In this document: piece after piece, positions 46,001-58,360 of the stretch | Position numbering within the stretch: position 1 is the stretch's first letter | How the letters are laid out: the number at the start of each line of letters is the position of its first letter | Source of the DNA: Cinnamomum chago | Taxonomy: Eukaryota > Streptophyta > Magnoliopsida > Laurales > Lauraceae | Direction of reading: 5' to 3' | Assembly (NCBI GenBank): GCA_038049695.1 | Contig: CP142460.1 | Location: forward strand, 34,382,001-34,446,000 | DNA length: 64,000 bases | Made by a program: the position numbers and the translations under genes | The notes under the pieces: model-generated | Database searches by the model: none | Seen by the model: only the letters and a program-made list of their open reading frames with translations | Told to the model about the DNA's origin: nothing

Positions 46001-47720
46001 TATCCTCCGTGATAAACGCAATAAATGCCTGACATCCACTCTGCACTAATCTGCTTGCCTTCAACACTGAAATAAACCCTGCCTGAGATTTCCTCCTGTT
46101 CCCCTGAAATATCAACTCTGCCTGTGGTCCTTGGAATCTGAATGTGATGGTCTTACTAAAACAGTCCATGGTGGCATGATATGCTTCTAACCAATCCATG
46201 CCTAAAATAACATCAAAATCATGCATGTCTAAAACTATGAGGTTGGCCGGTAAATTCACATCTCCTAACAACACTGTACAACTAGGGTAATGGTTTCTAC
46301 ACACAACTTGTTTCCCTACTGGAGTGGTCACTACTAAGATGTAATCCAATTCACTACATGGTGCATCAATCAACTTAGCAAAACTAGGAGATGCAAAGGA
46401 ATGCGTGGATCCAGGATCAAACAAAATCTGGGCTTCTACCCCACAAACAAGAAGTTTGCCTTCTACCACGTCTCCTGCAGCTTCAGCATCTGCACGGTTG
46501 AGATAGTACAAACGTCCATGCATCTGTAGTCTGTTCGGTACTTGGTTCTGCCTTCCTTGGCCTTGTCTGTTCTGCTGTGGAGGACGAGCATTCTGATTCT
46601 GCACTTGTGGCCTAGCCTGCTGCTGTTGCTGAGGTGGTCTGACTTGATTCTGAACTGGTGCTTGGTTCTGAGGAGCTACTTGTCTCTGCTGCTGGTTTCT
46701 GTTCCCTTGATTCTGAAGTAGTGGGCAATCCTTGATTGAATGGTTCATAGCCCCACACTTGAAACAGACACCCATGGCCTTACGACATTCGTGCGTCTCA
46801 TGATTCTTGCCACAATGTCCACAACCCTGCCTCACATGGCCTTGCTCTTGCCTTGGTTTCTTGCCCTGCTGCTGCCTCTGATTCTGCTGCTTCCTATCCT
46901 GAACTATCATGTTATTAATATCCTCAAATGTATAAGCCCGCTTGACTGCCTCATCATATGTAGCTGGAGGCACTACTCCTATGACATCCCTCATAATGAT
47001 CGGATTCAGCCCTTCCAAAAACTTAGTTATCTTCTTCCTTTCCGTATCAATTAGCTCGGTAGCATATCTAGCCAATCTCTCAAATTTGGTGACATAGTCT
47101 AACACGGTCATGCTACCTTGCTTGAGTTGCTGAAACTCAATAGCCTTCTGCCTCTTGACATGAGAGGGAATATACTTGTCCTGGAACTGTATCTTGAAAG
47201 CTGCCCATGCCTCATCATCAGCCATCACTGCATATGGGTCCTTGACTGTTTGCCACCACCGATCTGGAAGCCCATAAAATAAAGAAGCAGTGAGGTTGAC
47301 TTTCTGTATACCCGTGCACATGAAAACATCAAAGATCTTCTCCGTATTGACTAGCCAGTCATCTGCCACTAGCGGGTCCTCATTGCCCGAAAACTCCTTT
47401 GGTGCTCTCTTTCTAAACTTCTCAAACAGAGCATTAGGGTCAGGATCCCTATTCTGAATAACAATCTGTGGACCTGCGGGTGGTGCTACATTCCTATTCT
47501 GAAGCACTTCCAACAACTGCCTTTGGACTTGTGCCATTTCATCATCCTTCTTAGCCAATTGTTCTTGAAATCTTGCTTGGTTCTCATTAGCCTGTCTTTG
47601 CTGTGCTATCATGGCTTGCATAAGTTCCTGAAACTGTGTGGCTGTAGGTGTCTCAGATGCATCTGACTCATTCTGATTACTGCCTGAAGCATGATGATTT
47701 GGAGCTTTTCTCGGAGGCAT
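43077..47720 (-). CDS. Gag-Pol polyprotein of Tekay/Del-type element A1 (intact)
   Basis: One frame encodes gag, protease, RT, RNase H, integrase and chromodomain, the Tekay/Del order. I chose the MPPRKAP start (47720) over an ATG 12 codons upstream because MPPR opens the related copy at 59515. Residue numbers here count from that upstream ATG. Gag spans ~40-280. Zinc knuckles are C312/C315/H319/C324 and C331-x2-C-x4-H-x4-C344. Protease has FDPGS (Asp447). RT has FIDD (782-784 IDD) at ~635-800. RNase H has Asp930, Glu967, Asp992 and Asp1035. Integrase has H1139, H1146, C1176 and C1179, then Asp1209, Asp1272 and Glu1308 (D,D-35-E). The chromodomain-like tail is ~1505-1550. No stop or frameshift is seen. 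Odd points: Pro164 in LPDRWW where A2 has Ala, and Lys616 where the other copies have Glu. The primer site lies upstream at 47865-47876. Confidence 0.95.
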   Translation of the reverse strand: MPPRKAPNHHASGSNQNESDASETPTATQFQELMQAMIAQQRQANENQARFQEQLAKKDDEMAQVQRQLLEVLQNRNVAPPAGPQIVIQNRDPDPNALFEKFRKRAPKEFSGNEDPLVADDWLVNTEKIFDVFMCTGIQKVNLTASLFYGLPDRWWQTVKDPYAVMADDEAWAAFKIQFQDKYIPSHVKRQKAIEFQQLKQGSMTVLDYVTKFERLARYATELIDTERKKITKFLEGLNPIIMRDVIGVVPPATYDEAVKRAYTFEDINNMIVQDRKQQNQRQQQGKKPRQEQGHVRQGCGHCGKNHETHECRKAMGVCFKCGAMNHSIKDCPLLQNQGNRNQQQRQVAPQNQAPVQNQVRPPQQQQQARPQVQNQNARPPQQNRQGQGRQNQVPNRLQMHGRLYYLNRADAEAAGDVVEGKLLVCGVEAQILFDPGSTHSFASPSFAKLIDAPCSELDYILVVTTPVGKQVVCRNHYPSCTVLLGDVNLPANLIVLDMHDFDVILGMDWLEAYHATMDCFSKTITFRFQGPQAELIFQGNRRKSQAGFISVLKASRLVQSGCQAFIAFITEDKQSQGVEDIPIVCEFPDVFPEEIPGLPPIRKVEFTIELLPGTAPISIAPYRMAPAEMGELKLQLQDLLSKGFIRPSVSPWGAPVLFVKKKDGSLRMCIDYRKLNHVTVKNKYPLPRIDELFDQLQGAAYFSKIDLRSGYHQLRVRDSDVQKTAFRTRYGHYEFLVMPFGLTNAPAVFMALMNKVFAPYLDHSTVVFIDDVLVYSKSKKEHEEHLRTTLQLLRDNQLYAKLSKCEFWLEQVAFLGHIISREGLAVDPAKIEAVVSWARPSSVTKIRSFLGLAGYYRRFVQGFSSIAAPLTKLTRKNVPFVWTDQCETSFQELKGRLTTAPILTLPSSNGGFIVYTDASNVGLGCVLMQDGKVIAYGSRQLKDHEKNYATHDLELAAVVFALKMWRHYLYGERFEVHSDHRSLQYLFSQKDLNMRQRRWMEYIKDYDFPIKYHPGKVNVVADALSRKSVVMANLRGMGVLQQFEELGVEVQTLRLGAMLANMTVSEPTFIQKIKENQLQDPDLAKIVDVIAERPDFKMVNGILYFRDRLCVPNVDDLKNEIMNEAHSTRYSMHPGSTKMYHNLKNRFWWRNMKREIAAFVSRCLTCQLIKAEHQKPPGLLQPLEIPEWKWEHITMDFVSGLPNTKKGNNAIWIIVDRLTKSAHFIPMKTGNMMHMAPLAKLFVDEIVSKHGQPVSITSDRDSRFVSKFWKTLHESMGTKLQFSTTYHPQTDGQSERTIQTLEDMLRACVLDFKVQWDECLPLCEFAYNNSYHSSIGMAPFEALYGRRCRTPVCWEEVGERSFHGPTIVGETSEKVKLIQERLKIARSRQKSYADTRRRELQFQVGDKVFLKVSPNRGTLRFGQKGKLSRRFIGPYEILSKIGDVAYRLALPPEFSGVHNVFHVSMLKKYVSSPAHILQHEPLEIREDASYVERPIKIIDTKEQELRNRTIHWVKVLWENHEPEEATWELREQVQRKYPQLLPEVIV

Positions 47721-47864
47721 ATTGCTATAACACAAAGAGTTAGAACACAAAATCATGGTACAAGGGTTTCTAAGATCCTATACGAACGAATCTATCGAAC
47801 TCACGAATCCTCGCCACGTTCCTAAGACCTTTCTAGTTTCTTTTAAGTGCCTGAAACATGTCTC

Positions 47865-47876
47865 GCTCTGATACCA
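47865..47876 (-). other. Primer binding site of A1 (tRNA-iMet)
   Basis: The minus strand reads TGGTATCAGAGC four bases (GGAC) inside the LTR end GGGGTCGCGACA. It is complementary to the initiator Met tRNA 3' end. Confidence 0.92.
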
Positions 47877-47880
47877 GTCC

Positions 47881-50687
47881 TGTCGCGACCCCGGAACGGA
47901 TCCCGGGCCCGCGACGAGTGTTGCATTGCATTCGGTGTTGTTAATTGCTTTCCCACAGGTTCCCGCGGTGAGGATTCCCAAAGACACGCGGAATCTGGCT
48001 CACACGTACAAGTATGCGGAAGCGTGTAGCAAAACACATCAAGATGAGCCCAACAAAACATTTGGGTGCCATAACAAATGATCACAAGGCATGGTATCAT
48101 AGAAAGAAGCTAACAAGCATTCCCATTAATATTCAAGTTATAGAACTAATACAAAAACAAGTTAAGTTTAGTACAACCCATAAGAGACCAATAAAGGTCA
48201 ATACAATCTCAAAATAGTCAAAAGAAACCCCAAGACTAAGGGTGACGAAACTCGAGAACCAGACCGACATCTAAATGACATCGTCGGGCTGCCACTCTCT
48301 CACGGGAGTTGGCTCACAAGCCTCCTCCTGACGCTCCTCCTCAAAGGCAACGTCTCCTGCACCTGGGCACCAATAAACAAGGGTCAAACACGACGGTTTG
48401 GCAGGTAATCAATTTAGGCATGAACATGAACAATAACATTTAGAGAAAACATGTGAGCAAATCTTTGGTATGAAGTACTATCAAAACTGAGATACATTTT
48501 CAAGAATGCGAACAAAGCTGAGATACAAAATAAACTAGCATGAGTACATAATATATCATGAATAGTTATCAACCACAAAGAGCCCATCCTTTCTCTATCA
48601 TTTATATAATGAAAAGAGCAAGCACGCACGACAAACACGATATACATAATATAAGCACGACACGATTTCCCACAAAGACGGGAATTCCGACCGCGGAACC
48701 GGACACGCACGATGTGTAATAAATACACGACCAGTCTGCAGACAGTCCACATGTTTAAAGACCCCCAGACAGTGGATCAAACCGAAAGGGCAGTCTAAGC
48801 TCAGTGGTGTTTACTTAATTCATGAATGCACAAAACACGTGAAACACGATCAAAGCATGTCGAGATAAAAAGGGGGAAAATCACTTATCAAAACACGACG
48901 AACACGACTAGCAGGAGGCATAATAATTATGCATAACACGCTTAGGAAGTGATCCCCTTTTTCTTGAAACAAAACTTCAAAACAAATTTATACTTGAGCT
49001 TCAAAACAAGTGCACGCTTATACTTATCGTACCAAGACGGAGGTTCAAATACAAAATCTGACAAGCATGTGCTAAGGCTACTAATTGACCTTTGTGTAAT
49101 TGAAACTCCAAATGTCAGAATATACAAGAATTGGTGTCCCCGAAGTTGGGTTTCATTTCGAAGTTCCATTTACACAATGTCAAGTTAAAACCCTTAACAT
49201 AGTCTAGTTTTCAACCCTCAAGGAATACACAAAATGGAGAGAAATCATCTTCCTGAGTCTGGCAGGTTCGCTCGAGCGAACCTGTCACGTTGATGACACT
49301 TCGCTCGAGCGAGACACTTCGCTCGAGCGGACCTTACAAGGCGTAGACAGTTCGCTCGAGCGAATGTTGGCTCGAGCGAATAATAAAATGCGTTCGAACG
49401 AACGACTCACTGCCTCGCTCCGTGGGAGACAGTGGCTTGTTCGCTCGAGCGAACCCAGGGTCGCTCGAGCGAACAGGCTGCTGCCTGAGCTCGCTGAGTG
49501 CGGAAATCCCCTTTCCTTGCACATCTTTCACTACATTCTTCTCCTTCTTCTCATCCACCAACCACATATCATCCCTTGAGCCTTCATGCTCACCAAGGGT
49601 TTATTTATCATCATCCACACATCCAAATCAAGTAAGATAAAATCATAAACTTGTAGACAAATCACGTGCACAATTCCTAAAACGAAATAGAATCAAAATA
49701 CAATGCACATGAAGCCTATAAAGATCACTTGCCTTGACCAAAGCTAAACACTCCTCCTCAAGTACTTCCTCAAGCTAATCAACACTACAAGAAAAATCCA
49801 AGAGAAAACCACACAACTCACTAAATCTTGAAAACAAGAAACCCATTTAGAAAAAGGGTTGAAACTAGGAAAATCATGATCTTAAAGGACTAAAAAGACT
49901 CCATGAAAGATGTGGGTTGAAGCTCTTACCTAGGAATGGTCACACAAGAGAGAAGAGAGGAAATGTAGATCTTGTCCCAAAAGAAACTCCAAGAAACTTG
50001 TACCAATAGAGAGCTTGCAATGAGATGGAGAAGATGATGAACTTGAAGCTTTATTTGGAGCTCTCTAACTAGATCATGCAAGGGGAAATGAGGAGGGAGA
50101 GAAAAAGGGTTTTTCTTGCCCTAGGTTCAGAAGTTGCAGAGATTGGGGAAAGTGAATGAAAGAGAGGAAGAAATGAGACTTAAGTGATGACTCATGGGCC
50201 CATTGGGCTTGAACTTGAAATGGCTAAAACATGACCTTGTGGGCCTCGGATGACTTCGACGAAGAAGGATAAAACGATCGTCGAAATATCTAGTTTTCAA
50301 AAAGTATATTTTTGACATAGTTTTGAAGTCTCGAAAATTGTGTCCAGATTTGTGCAAGAAAGACAATTTTACCCTCTTTGGGCCAAAACTTGGGTTTTTG
50401 GGCTTCAAACATGAATGGACTTAATACGAAAGTTGTAACACGTCGAAATATCAATCAAATGAAATCAAAATCACAATCACACGGAAATCGATACGATCTT
50501 CCCAAGCTCACACGTGCACTCAGGCCATCCTGAGTGTGTCTCACTAATATTAAACGTTCTCAAAATTACCAAAGCTATATCCAAGACTAAAACTAATCAC
50601 TTCTAACCCAACAATAACTAAACCCACTTAGGACTAAACACATACTAATCACACACTAATCGGATTGGTCTGGGTCGGGGTCTAACA
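47881..50687 (-). repeat. LTR2 (5' LTR of A1 and 3' LTR of A2)
   Basis: 2807 bp, same ends as LTR1 and apparently identical to it. It serves both internals: the A1 primer site is on its left and the A2 polypurine tract (50688-50700) on its right. The palindrome cluster is at 49267-49474. Confidence 0.95.
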
Positions 50688-50700
50688 TCCTCCACCCCTT
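50688..50700 (-). other. Polypurine tract of A2
   Basis: AAGGGGTGGAGGA on the minus strand, directly before the shared LTR2. Confidence 0.8.
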
Positions 50701-50724
50701 AGGATATTTGGTCCACCAAATAAA

Positions 50725-53700
50725 TCAAACAATTACCTCTGGTAAAAGCTGTGGATACTTCCTTTGCACTTGCTCTCTCAATTCCCAGGTGGCTTCCTCT
50801 GGCTCGTGATTTTCCCAAAGTACCTTGACCCAATGAATAGTCCGGTTTCTCAATTCTTGCTCTTTGGTGTCAATGATCTTGATCGGTCTTTCCACATACG
50901 AGGCATCTTCTCGAATCTCTAAAGGCTCATGTTGTAGAATGTGTGCAGGACTAGAGACATACTTCTTGAGCATCGAAACGTGAAAAACATTGTGTACCCC
51001 GGAGAATTCCGGCGGTAACGCAAGTCTATAAGCTACATCTCCAATCTTGCTCAAAATCTCATACGGACCAATAAACCTTCTAGACAATTTGCCCTTCTGT
51101 CCAAATCTCAATGTCCCCCTATTTGGTGAGACTTTCAAAAACACCTTGTCACCCACCTGAAACTGCAATTCTCTTCTGCGAGTGTCTGCATAACTCTTCT
51201 GCCTACTTCGGGCAATCTTCAACCTTTCCTGAATCAACTTGACCTTTTCACTTGTCTCTCCCACTATCGTCGGTCCATGGAAACTACGTTCACCGACTTC
51301 TTCCCAGCAAACCGGAGTTCTGCATCTTCTACCATAAAGTGCCTCGAAAGGTGCCATACCGATGCTAGAGTGGTAACTATTGTTATAAGCAAATTCGCAA
51401 AGCGGTAGGCATTCATCCCACTGAACCTTGAAATCCAATACACAAGCACGCAACATGTCTTCGAGAGTCTGTATCGTCCTTTCTGACTGACCATCGGTCT
51501 GAGGATGATAAGTTGTGCTGAACTGGAGTTTGGTACCCATCGACTCATGAAGAGTCTTCCAAAACTTTGAAACAAATCTACTGTCTCTGTCTGAAGTAAT
51601 GGAGACAGGCTGACCATGCTTACTAACAATCTCATCAACAAACAACTTCGCAAGCGGTGCCATGTGCATCATATTCCCTGTCTTCATCGGAATGAAGTGA
51701 GCAGACTTTGTCAGACGATCTACAATAATCCAAATTGCATTATTCCCCTTCTTGGTATTAGGCAAACCGGAGACGAAATCCATGGTAATGTGCTCCCATT
51801 TCCACTCCGGAATCTCCAAAGGCTGTAACAAACCTGGAGGCTTCTGATGCTCTGCCTTGATCAACTGACAAGTTAGACAACGAGACACAAAAGCTGCTAT
51901 CTCTCTCTTCATGTTCCTCCACCAAAATCTATTCTTCAAATTGTGGTACATCTTCGTGCTACCCGGATGCATAGAATATCTCGTGCTGTGAGCTTCATTC
52001 ATTATCTCATTCTTCAAATCATCCACATTCGGCACACACAACCGGTCACGGAAATACAATATCCCATTCACCATCTTGAAATCGGGGCGTTCTGCAATAA
52101 CATCTACTATCTTGGCCAAGTCTGGGTCTTGCAACTGATTTTCCTTAATCTTCTGGATGAAGGTTGGTTCAGAAACTGTCATATTTGCTAACATTGCACC
52201 CAATCTCAGGGTTTGTACCTCTACACCCAACTCTTCGAACTGCTGTAAGACACCCATTCCTCTCAAATTAGCCATGACTACTGATTTTCTGCTCAACGCA
52301 TCTGCTACCACATTCACTTTGCCTGGATGATATTTGATTGGGAAGTCATAATCTTTGATATACTCCATCCACCTTCTCTGCCTCATGTTCAAATCCTTCT
52401 GCGAAAACAAATATTGTAAACTTCTGTAATCTGAATGGACCTCGAATCTCTCTCCATAGAGATAGTGTCTCCACATCTTCAATGCGAAGACAACCGCCGC
52501 CAACTCCAAGTCGTGAGTCGCATAATTCTTCTCGTGGTCCTTCAACTGCCTCGAGCCATAAGCAATCACCTTGCCATCTTGCATCAATACACAACCCAGT
52601 CCCACATTCGAAGCATCTGTATAAACAATAAATCCGCCGTTGCTCGAGGGTAATGTAAGAATCGGGGCTGTGGTTAACCTTCCCTTCAACTCTTGGAAAC
52701 TGGTTTCACACTGATCGGTCCACACAAATGGGACATTCTTCCTAGTCAATTTTGTCAAAGGGGCTGCGATGGACGAAAAACCTTGGACAAATCTTCTGTA
52801 ATAGCCTGCTAAACCCAAAAAGCTTCTAATTTTTGTCACACTGCTTGGCCTTGCCCAACTAACAACTGCCTCTATCTTGGCTGGATCAACTGCTAAACCT
52901 TCTCTGGATATGATGTGGCCAAGAAAAGCAACTTGCTCTAACCAGAATTCACACTTACTGAGTTTTGCATATAACTGGTTGTCCCTCAAGAGCTGCAACG
53001 TTGTCCTCAAATGTTCTTCATGCTCCTTCTTACTCTTAGAATACACAAGGACATCATCGATGAACACTACTGTAGAGTGATCCAAATATGGTGCAAAGAC
53101 CTTGTTCATCAAAGCCATAAAGACTGCTGGTGCATTTGTCAAACCAAAGGGCATCACTAAGAACTCATAGTGCCCATATCTTGTTCTAAAGGCTGTCTTC
53201 TGAACATCTGAGTCTCTAACTCTCAACTGATGGTATCCTGACCTCAAGTCTATCTTGGAAAAATAGGCTGCTCCTTGCAATTGGTCAAACAATTCGTCTA
53301 TCCTTGGCAAAGGATACTTGTTCTTCACGGTCACATGGTTAAACTTCCGGTAGTCAATGCACATTCTCAGGCTTCCATCCTTCTTCTTCACAAACAACAC
53401 CGGTGCTCCCCACGGTGAAACACTTGGCCTAATAAAACCTTTGCTCAACAAATCTTGCAATTGGAGCTTTAGCTCACCCATTTCTGCTGGAGCCATCCTA
53501 TATGGTGCAATCGAGATCGGAGCTGTCCCTGGAAGGAGCTCAATCGTGAACTCAACCTCTCTAATTGGTGGTAAACCCGGGATTTCTTCTGGAAAAACAT
53601 CCGGAAATTCACACACAATGGGGATATCCTCCACCCCTTGGGACTGTTTATCCTCCGTGATAAACGCAATAAATGCCTGACATCCACTCTGCACTAATCT

Positions 53701-55380
53701 GCTTGCCTTCAACACTGAAATAAACCCTGCCTGAGATTTCCTCCTGTTCCCCTGAAATATCAACTCTGCCTGTGGTCCTTGGAATCTGAATGTGATGGTC
53801 TTACTAAAACAGTCCATGGTGGCATGATATGCTTCTAACCAATCCATGCCTAAAATAACATCAAAATCATGCATGTCTAAAACTATGAGGTTGGCCGGTA
53901 AATTCACATCTCCTAACAACACTGTACAACTAGGGTAATGGTTTCTACACACAACTTGTTTCCCTACTGGAGTGGTCACTACTAAGATGTAATCCAATTC
54001 ACTACATGGTGCATCAATCAACTTAGCAAAACTAGGAGATGCAAAGGAATGCGTGGATCCAGGATCAAACAAAATCTGGGCTTCTACCCCACAAACAAGA
54101 AGTTTGCCTTCTACCACGTCTCCTGCAGCTTCAGCATCTGCACGGTTGAGATAGTACAAACGTCCATGCATCTGTAGTCTGTTCGGTACTTGGTTCTGCC
54201 TTCCTTGGCCTTGTCTGTTCTGCTGTGGAGGACGAGCATTCTGATTCTGCACTTGTGCCCTAGCCTGCTGCTGTTGCTGAGGTGGTCTGACTTGATTCTG
54301 AACTGGTGCTTGGTTCTGAGGAGCTACTTGTCTCTGCTGCTGGTTTCTGTTCCCTTGATTCTGAAGTAGTGGGCAATCCTTGATTGAATGGTTCATAGCC
54401 CCACACTTGAAACAGACACCCATGGCCTTACGACATTCGTGCGTCTCATGATTCTTGCCACAATGTCCACAACCCTGCCTCACATGGCCTTGCTCTTGCC
54501 TTGGTTTCTTGCCCTGCTGCTGCCTCTGATTCTGCTGTTGATACTGCTGCTTCCTATCCTGAACTATCATGTTATTAATATCCTCAAATGTATAAGCCCG
54601 CTTGACTGCCTCATCATATGTAGCTGGAGGCACTACTCCTATGACATCCCTCATAATGATCGGATTCAGCCCTTCCAAAAACTTAGTTATCTTCTTCCTT
54701 TCCGTATCAATTAGCTCGGTAGCATATCTAGCCAATCTCTCAAATTTGGTGACATAGTCTAACACGGTCATGCTACCTTGCTTGAGTTGCTGAAACTCAA
54801 TAGCCTTCTGCCTCTTGACATGAGAGGGAATATACTTGTCCTGGAACTGTATCTTGAAAGCTGCCCATGCCTCATCATCAGCCATCACTGCATATGGGTC
54901 CTTGACTGTTTGCCACCACCGATCTGCAAGCCCATAAAATAAAGAAGCAGTGAGGTTGACTTTCTGTATACCCGTGCACATGAAAACATCAAAGATCTTC
55001 TCCGTATTGACTAGCCAGTCATCTGCCACTAGCGGGTCCTCATTGCCCGAAAACTCCTTTGGTGCTCTCTTTCTAAACTTCTCAAACAGAGCATTAGGGT
55101 CAGGATCCCTATTCTGAATAACAATCTGTGGACCTGCGGGTGGTGCTACATTCCTGTTCTGAAGCACTTCCAACAACTGCCTTTGGACTTGTGCCATTTC
55201 ATCATCCTTCTTAGCCAATTGTTCTTGAAATCTTGCTTGGTTCTCATTAGCCTGTCTTTGCTGTGCTATCATGGCTTGCATAAGTTCCTGAAACTGTGTG
55301 GCTGTAGGTGTCTCAGATGCATCTGACTCATTCTGATTACTGCCTGAAGCATGATGATTTGGAGCTTTTCTCGGAGGCAT
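50725..55380 (-). CDS. Gag-Pol polyprotein of Tekay/Del-type element A2 (intact frame)
   Basis: Same organisation and length class as A1, with a four-residue insertion (one extra QYQQ) in the Gln-rich linker before the zinc knuckles. I see five amino-acid differences from A1: Ala for Pro in the LADRWW gag motif, Ala for Pro in the Gln/Pro-rich linker, Glu for Lys before the RT, Phe for Leu in the RT motif YRKFNH, and Tyr for His in RNase H (HSDYRS, codon 52426-52428). The last changes a His that is HSDHRS in A1, element C and the plus-strand copy, so RNase H may be impaired. The adjacent catalytic Asp is kept. Protease FDPGS, RT FIDD and integrase D,D-35-E are all present. The start is MPPRKAP (55380). 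The primer site is at 55525-55536. Confidence 0.94.
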   Translation of the reverse strand: MPPRKAPNHHASGSNQNESDASETPTATQFQELMQAMIAQQRQANENQARFQEQLAKKDDEMAQVQRQLLEVLQNRNVAPPAGPQIVIQNRDPDPNALFEKFRKRAPKEFSGNEDPLVADDWLVNTEKIFDVFMCTGIQKVNLTASLFYGLADRWWQTVKDPYAVMADDEAWAAFKIQFQDKYIPSHVKRQKAIEFQQLKQGSMTVLDYVTKFERLARYATELIDTERKKITKFLEGLNPIIMRDVIGVVPPATYDEAVKRAYTFEDINNMIVQDRKQQYQQQNQRQQQGKKPRQEQGHVRQGCGHCGKNHETHECRKAMGVCFKCGAMNHSIKDCPLLQNQGNRNQQQRQVAPQNQAPVQNQVRPPQQQQQARAQVQNQNARPPQQNRQGQGRQNQVPNRLQMHGRLYYLNRADAEAAGDVVEGKLLVCGVEAQILFDPGSTHSFASPSFAKLIDAPCSELDYILVVTTPVGKQVVCRNHYPSCTVLLGDVNLPANLIVLDMHDFDVILGMDWLEAYHATMDCFSKTITFRFQGPQAELIFQGNRRKSQAGFISVLKASRLVQSGCQAFIAFITEDKQSQGVEDIPIVCEFPDVFPEEIPGLPPIREVEFTIELLPGTAPISIAPYRMAPAEMGELKLQLQDLLSKGFIRPSVSPWGAPVLFVKKKDGSLRMCIDYRKFNHVTVKNKYPLPRIDELFDQLQGAAYFSKIDLRSGYHQLRVRDSDVQKTAFRTRYGHYEFLVMPFGLTNAPAVFMALMNKVFAPYLDHSTVVFIDDVLVYSKSKKEHEEHLRTTLQLLRDNQLYAKLSKCEFWLEQVAFLGHIISREGLAVDPAKIEAVVSWARPSSVTKIRSFLGLAGYYRRFVQGFSSIAAPLTKLTRKNVPFVWTDQCETSFQELKGRLTTAPILTLPSSNGGFIVYTDASNVGLGCVLMQDGKVIAYGSRQLKDHEKNYATHDLELAAVVFALKMWRHYLYGERFEVHSDYRSLQYLFSQKDLNMRQRRWMEYIKDYDFPIKYHPGKVNVVADALSRKSVVMANLRGMGVLQQFEELGVEVQTLRLGAMLANMTVSEPTFIQKIKENQLQDPDLAKIVDVIAERPDFKMVNGILYFRDRLCVPNVDDLKNEIMNEAHSTRYSMHPGSTKMYHNLKNRFWWRNMKREIAAFVSRCLTCQLIKAEHQKPPGLLQPLEIPEWKWEHITMDFVSGLPNTKKGNNAIWIIVDRLTKSAHFIPMKTGNMMHMAPLAKLFVDEIVSKHGQPVSITSDRDSRFVSKFWKTLHESMGTKLQFSTTYHPQTDGQSERTIQTLEDMLRACVLDFKVQWDECLPLCEFAYNNSYHSSIGMAPFEALYGRRCRTPVCWEEVGERSFHGPTIVGETSEKVKLIQERLKIARSRQKSYADTRRRELQFQVGDKVFLKVSPNRGTLRFGQKGKLSRRFIGPYEILSKIGDVAYRLALPPEFSGVHNVFHVSMLKKYVSSPAHILQHEPLEIREDASYVERPIKIIDTKEQELRNRTIHWVKVLWENHEPEEATWELREQVQRKYPQLLPEVIV

Positions 55381-55524
55381 ATTGCTATAACACAAAGAGT
55401 TAGAACACAAAATCATGGTACAAGGGTTTCTAAGATCCTATACGAACGAATCTATCGAACTCACGAATCCTCGCCACGTTCCTAAGACCTTTCTAGTTTC
55501 TTTTAAGTGCCTGAAACATGTCTC

Positions 55525-55536
55525 GCTCTGATACCA
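55525..55536 (-). other. Primer binding site of A2 (tRNA-iMet)
   Basis: The minus strand reads TGGTATCAGAGC, with the same GGAC spacer from the LTR end as in A1. Confidence 0.92.
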
Positions 55537-55540
55537 GTCC

Positions 55541-58347
55541 TGTCGCGACCCCGGAACGGATCCCGGGCCCGCGACGAGTGTTGCATTGCATTCGGTGTTG
55601 TTAATTGCTTTCCCACAGGTTCCCGCGGTGAGGATTCCCAAAGACACGCGGAATCTGGCTCACACGTACAAGTATGCGGAAGCGTGTAGCAAAACACATC
55701 AAGATGAGCCCAACAAAACATTTGGGTGCCATAACAAATGATCACAAGGCATGGTATCATAGAAAGAAGCTAACAAGCATTCCCATTAATATTCAAGTTA
55801 TAGAACTAATACAAAAACAAGTTAAGTTTAGTACAACCCATAAGAGACCAATAAAGGTCAATACAATCTCAAAATAGTCAAAAGAAACCCCAAGACTAAG
55901 GGTGACGAAACTCGAGAACCAGACCGACATCTAAATGACATCGTCGGGCTGCCACTCTCTCACGGGAGTTGGCTCACAAGCCTCCTCCTGACGCTCCTCC
56001 TCAAAGGCAACGTCTCCTGCACTTGGGCACCAATAAACAAGGGTCAAACACGACGGTTTGGCAGGTAATCAATTTAGGCATGAACATGAACAATAACATT
56101 TAGAGAAAACATGTGAGCAAATCTTTGGTATGAAGTACTATCAAAACTGAGATACATTTTCAAGAATGCGAACAAAGCTGAGATACAAAATAAACTAGCA
56201 TGAGTACATAATATATCATGAATAGTTATCAACCACAAAGAGCCCATCCTTTCTCTATCATTTATATAATGAAAAGAGCAAGCACGCACGACAAACACGA
56301 TATACATAATATAAGCACGACACGATTTCCCACAAAGACGGGAATTCCGACCGCGGAACCGGACACGCACGATGTGTAATAAATACACGACCAGTCTGCA
56401 GACAGTCCACATGTTTAAAGACCCCCAGACAGTGGATCAAACCGAAAGGGCAGTCTAAGCTCAGTGGTGTTTACTTAATTCATGAATGCACAAAACACGT
56501 GAAACACGATCAAAGCATGTCGAGATAAAAAGGGGGAAAATCACTTATCAAAACACGACGAACACGACTAGCAGGAGGCATAATAATTATGCATAACACG
56601 CTTAGGAAGTGATCCCCTTTTTCTTGAAACAAAACTTCAAAACAAATTTATACTTGAGCTTCAAAACAAGTGCACGCTTATACTTATCGTACCAAGACGG
56701 AGGTTCAAATACAAAATCTGACAAGCATGTGCTAAGGCTACTAATTGACCTTTGTGTAATTGAAACTCCAAATGTCAGAATATACAAGAATTGGTGTCCC
56801 CGAAGTTGGGTTTCATTTCGAAGTTCCATTTACACAATGTCAAGTTAAAACCCTTAACATAGTCTAGTTTTCAACCCTCAAGGAATACACAAAATGGAGA
56901 GAAATCATCTTCCTGAGTCTGGCAGGTTCGCTCGAGCGAACCTGTCACGTTGATGACACTTCGCTCGAGCGAGACACTTCGCTCGAGCGGACCTTACAAG
57001 GCGTAGACAGTTCGCTCGAGCGAATGTTGGCTCGAGCGAATAATAAAATGCGTTCGAACGAACGACTCACTGCCTCGCTTCGTGGGAGACAGTGGCTTGT
57101 TCGCTCGAGCGAACCCAGGATCGCTCGAGCGAACAGGCTGCTGCCTGAGCTCGCTGAGTGCGGAAATCCCCTTTCCTTGCACATCTTTCACTACATTCTT
57201 CTCCTTCTTCTCATCCACCAACCACATATCATCCCTTGAGCCTTCATGCTCACCAAGGGTTTATTTATCATCATCCACACATCCAAATCAAGTAAGATAA
57301 AATCATAAACTTGTAGACAAATCACGTGCACAATTCCTAAAACGAAATAGAATCAAAATACAATGCACATGAAGCCTATAAAGATCACTTGCCTTGACCA
57401 AAGCTAAACACTCCTCCTCAAGTACTTCCTCAAGCTAATCAACACTACAAGAAAAATCCAAGAGAAAACCACACAACTCACTAAATCTTGAAAACAAGAA
57501 ACCCATTTAGAAAAAGGGTTGAAACTAGGAAAATCATGATCTTAAAGGACTAAAAAGACTCCATGAAAGATGTGGGTTGAAGCTCTTACCTAGGAATGGT
57601 CACACAAGAGAGAAGAGAGGAAATGTAGATCTTGTCCCAAAAGAAACTCCAAGAAACTTGTACCAATAGAGAGCTTGCAATGAGATGGAGAAGATGATGA
57701 ACTTGAAGCTTTATTTGGAGCTCTCTAACTAGATCATGCAAGGGGAAATGAGGAGGGAGAGAAAAAGGGTTTTTCTTGCCCTAGGTTCAGAAGTTGCAGA
57801 GATTGGGGAAAGTGAATGAAAGAGAGGAAGAAATGAGACTTAAGTGATGACTCATGGGCCCATTGGGCTTGAACTTGAAATGGCTAAAACATGACCTTGT
57901 GGGCCTCGGATGACTTCGACGAAGAAGGATAAAACGATCGTCGAAATATCTAGTTTTCAAAAAGTATATTTTTGACATAGTTTTGAAGTCTCGAAAATTG
58001 TGTCCAGATTTGTGCAAGAAAGACAATTTTACCCTCTTTGGGCCAAAACTTGGGTTTTTGGGCTTCAAACATGAATGGACTTAATACGAAAGTTGTAACA
58101 CGTCGAAATATCAATCAAATGAAATCAAAATCACAATCACACGGAAATCGATACGATCTTCCCAAGCTCACACGTGCACTCAGGCCATCCTGAGTGTGTC
58201 TCACTAATATTAAACGTTCTCAAAATTACCAAAGCTATATCCAAGACTAAAACTAATCACTTCTAACCCAACAATAACTAAACCCACTTAGGACTAAACA
58301 CATACTAATCACACACTAATCGGATTGGTCTGGGTCGGGGTCTAACA
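55541..58347 (-). repeat. LTR3 (5' LTR of A2)
   Basis: 2807 bp. Differences from LTR1 and LTR2 that I noticed are T at 56023, T at 57080 and A at 57120, all C/G-to-T/A transitions. The palindrome cluster is at 56927-57134. Its outer side is followed by a polypurine-tract stub, so it once also served as the 3' LTR of a further internal domain. Confidence 0.95.
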
Positions 58348-58360
58348 TCCTCCACCCCTT
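58348..58360 (-). other. Polypurine-tract stub beyond LTR3
   Basis: TCCTCCACCCCTT equals the 13 bases next to LTR1 and LTR2 (43040-43052, 50688-50700). It is the only remnant of a third internal domain. The sequence then switches to a plus-oriented Tekay LTR. Confidence 0.85.

Larger units (their letters stand above)
40233..58360 (-). mobile_element. Tandem of two Tekay/Del-type Ty3 elements sharing a central LTR (A1 and A2)
   Basis: On the minus strand the order is LTR3 (55541-58347), internal A2, LTR2 (47881-50687), internal A1, LTR1 (40233-43039). All three LTRs are 2807 bp. The repeat period is 7648 and 7660 bp. The 12-bp difference is an in-frame insertion in A2 gag. LTR1 and LTR2 look identical by eye, and I noticed three differences in LTR3. 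LTR3 is followed by a 13-bp polypurine-tract stub (58348-58360) instead of ordinary flanking DNA. No target-site duplication is seen: ATCTG precedes LTR1 and TCCTC follows LTR3. LTR1 sits inside a TRIM internal domain. Confidence 0.92.

Noticed and set aside
47865..47880. tRNA gene fragments (GCTCTGATACCA)
   Set aside because: These are primer binding sites adjacent to LTR ends in every element; no cloverleaf sequence surrounds them.
43616..55000. Antisense and alternate-frame open frames over gag-pol (for example 43616-44005, 45709-46032, 53357-53680)
   Set aside because: They overlap the long polyprotein frames and repeat in every copy; shadows of codon bias, with no recognisable domain.
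40233..58347. Tandem Tekay copies as a pure assembly artefact
   Set aside because: The copies differ by a 12-bp in-frame indel, several substitutions and three LTR3 changes, and are bounded by distinct junctions. Long-read confirmation is still needed, so this is only provisionally rejected.
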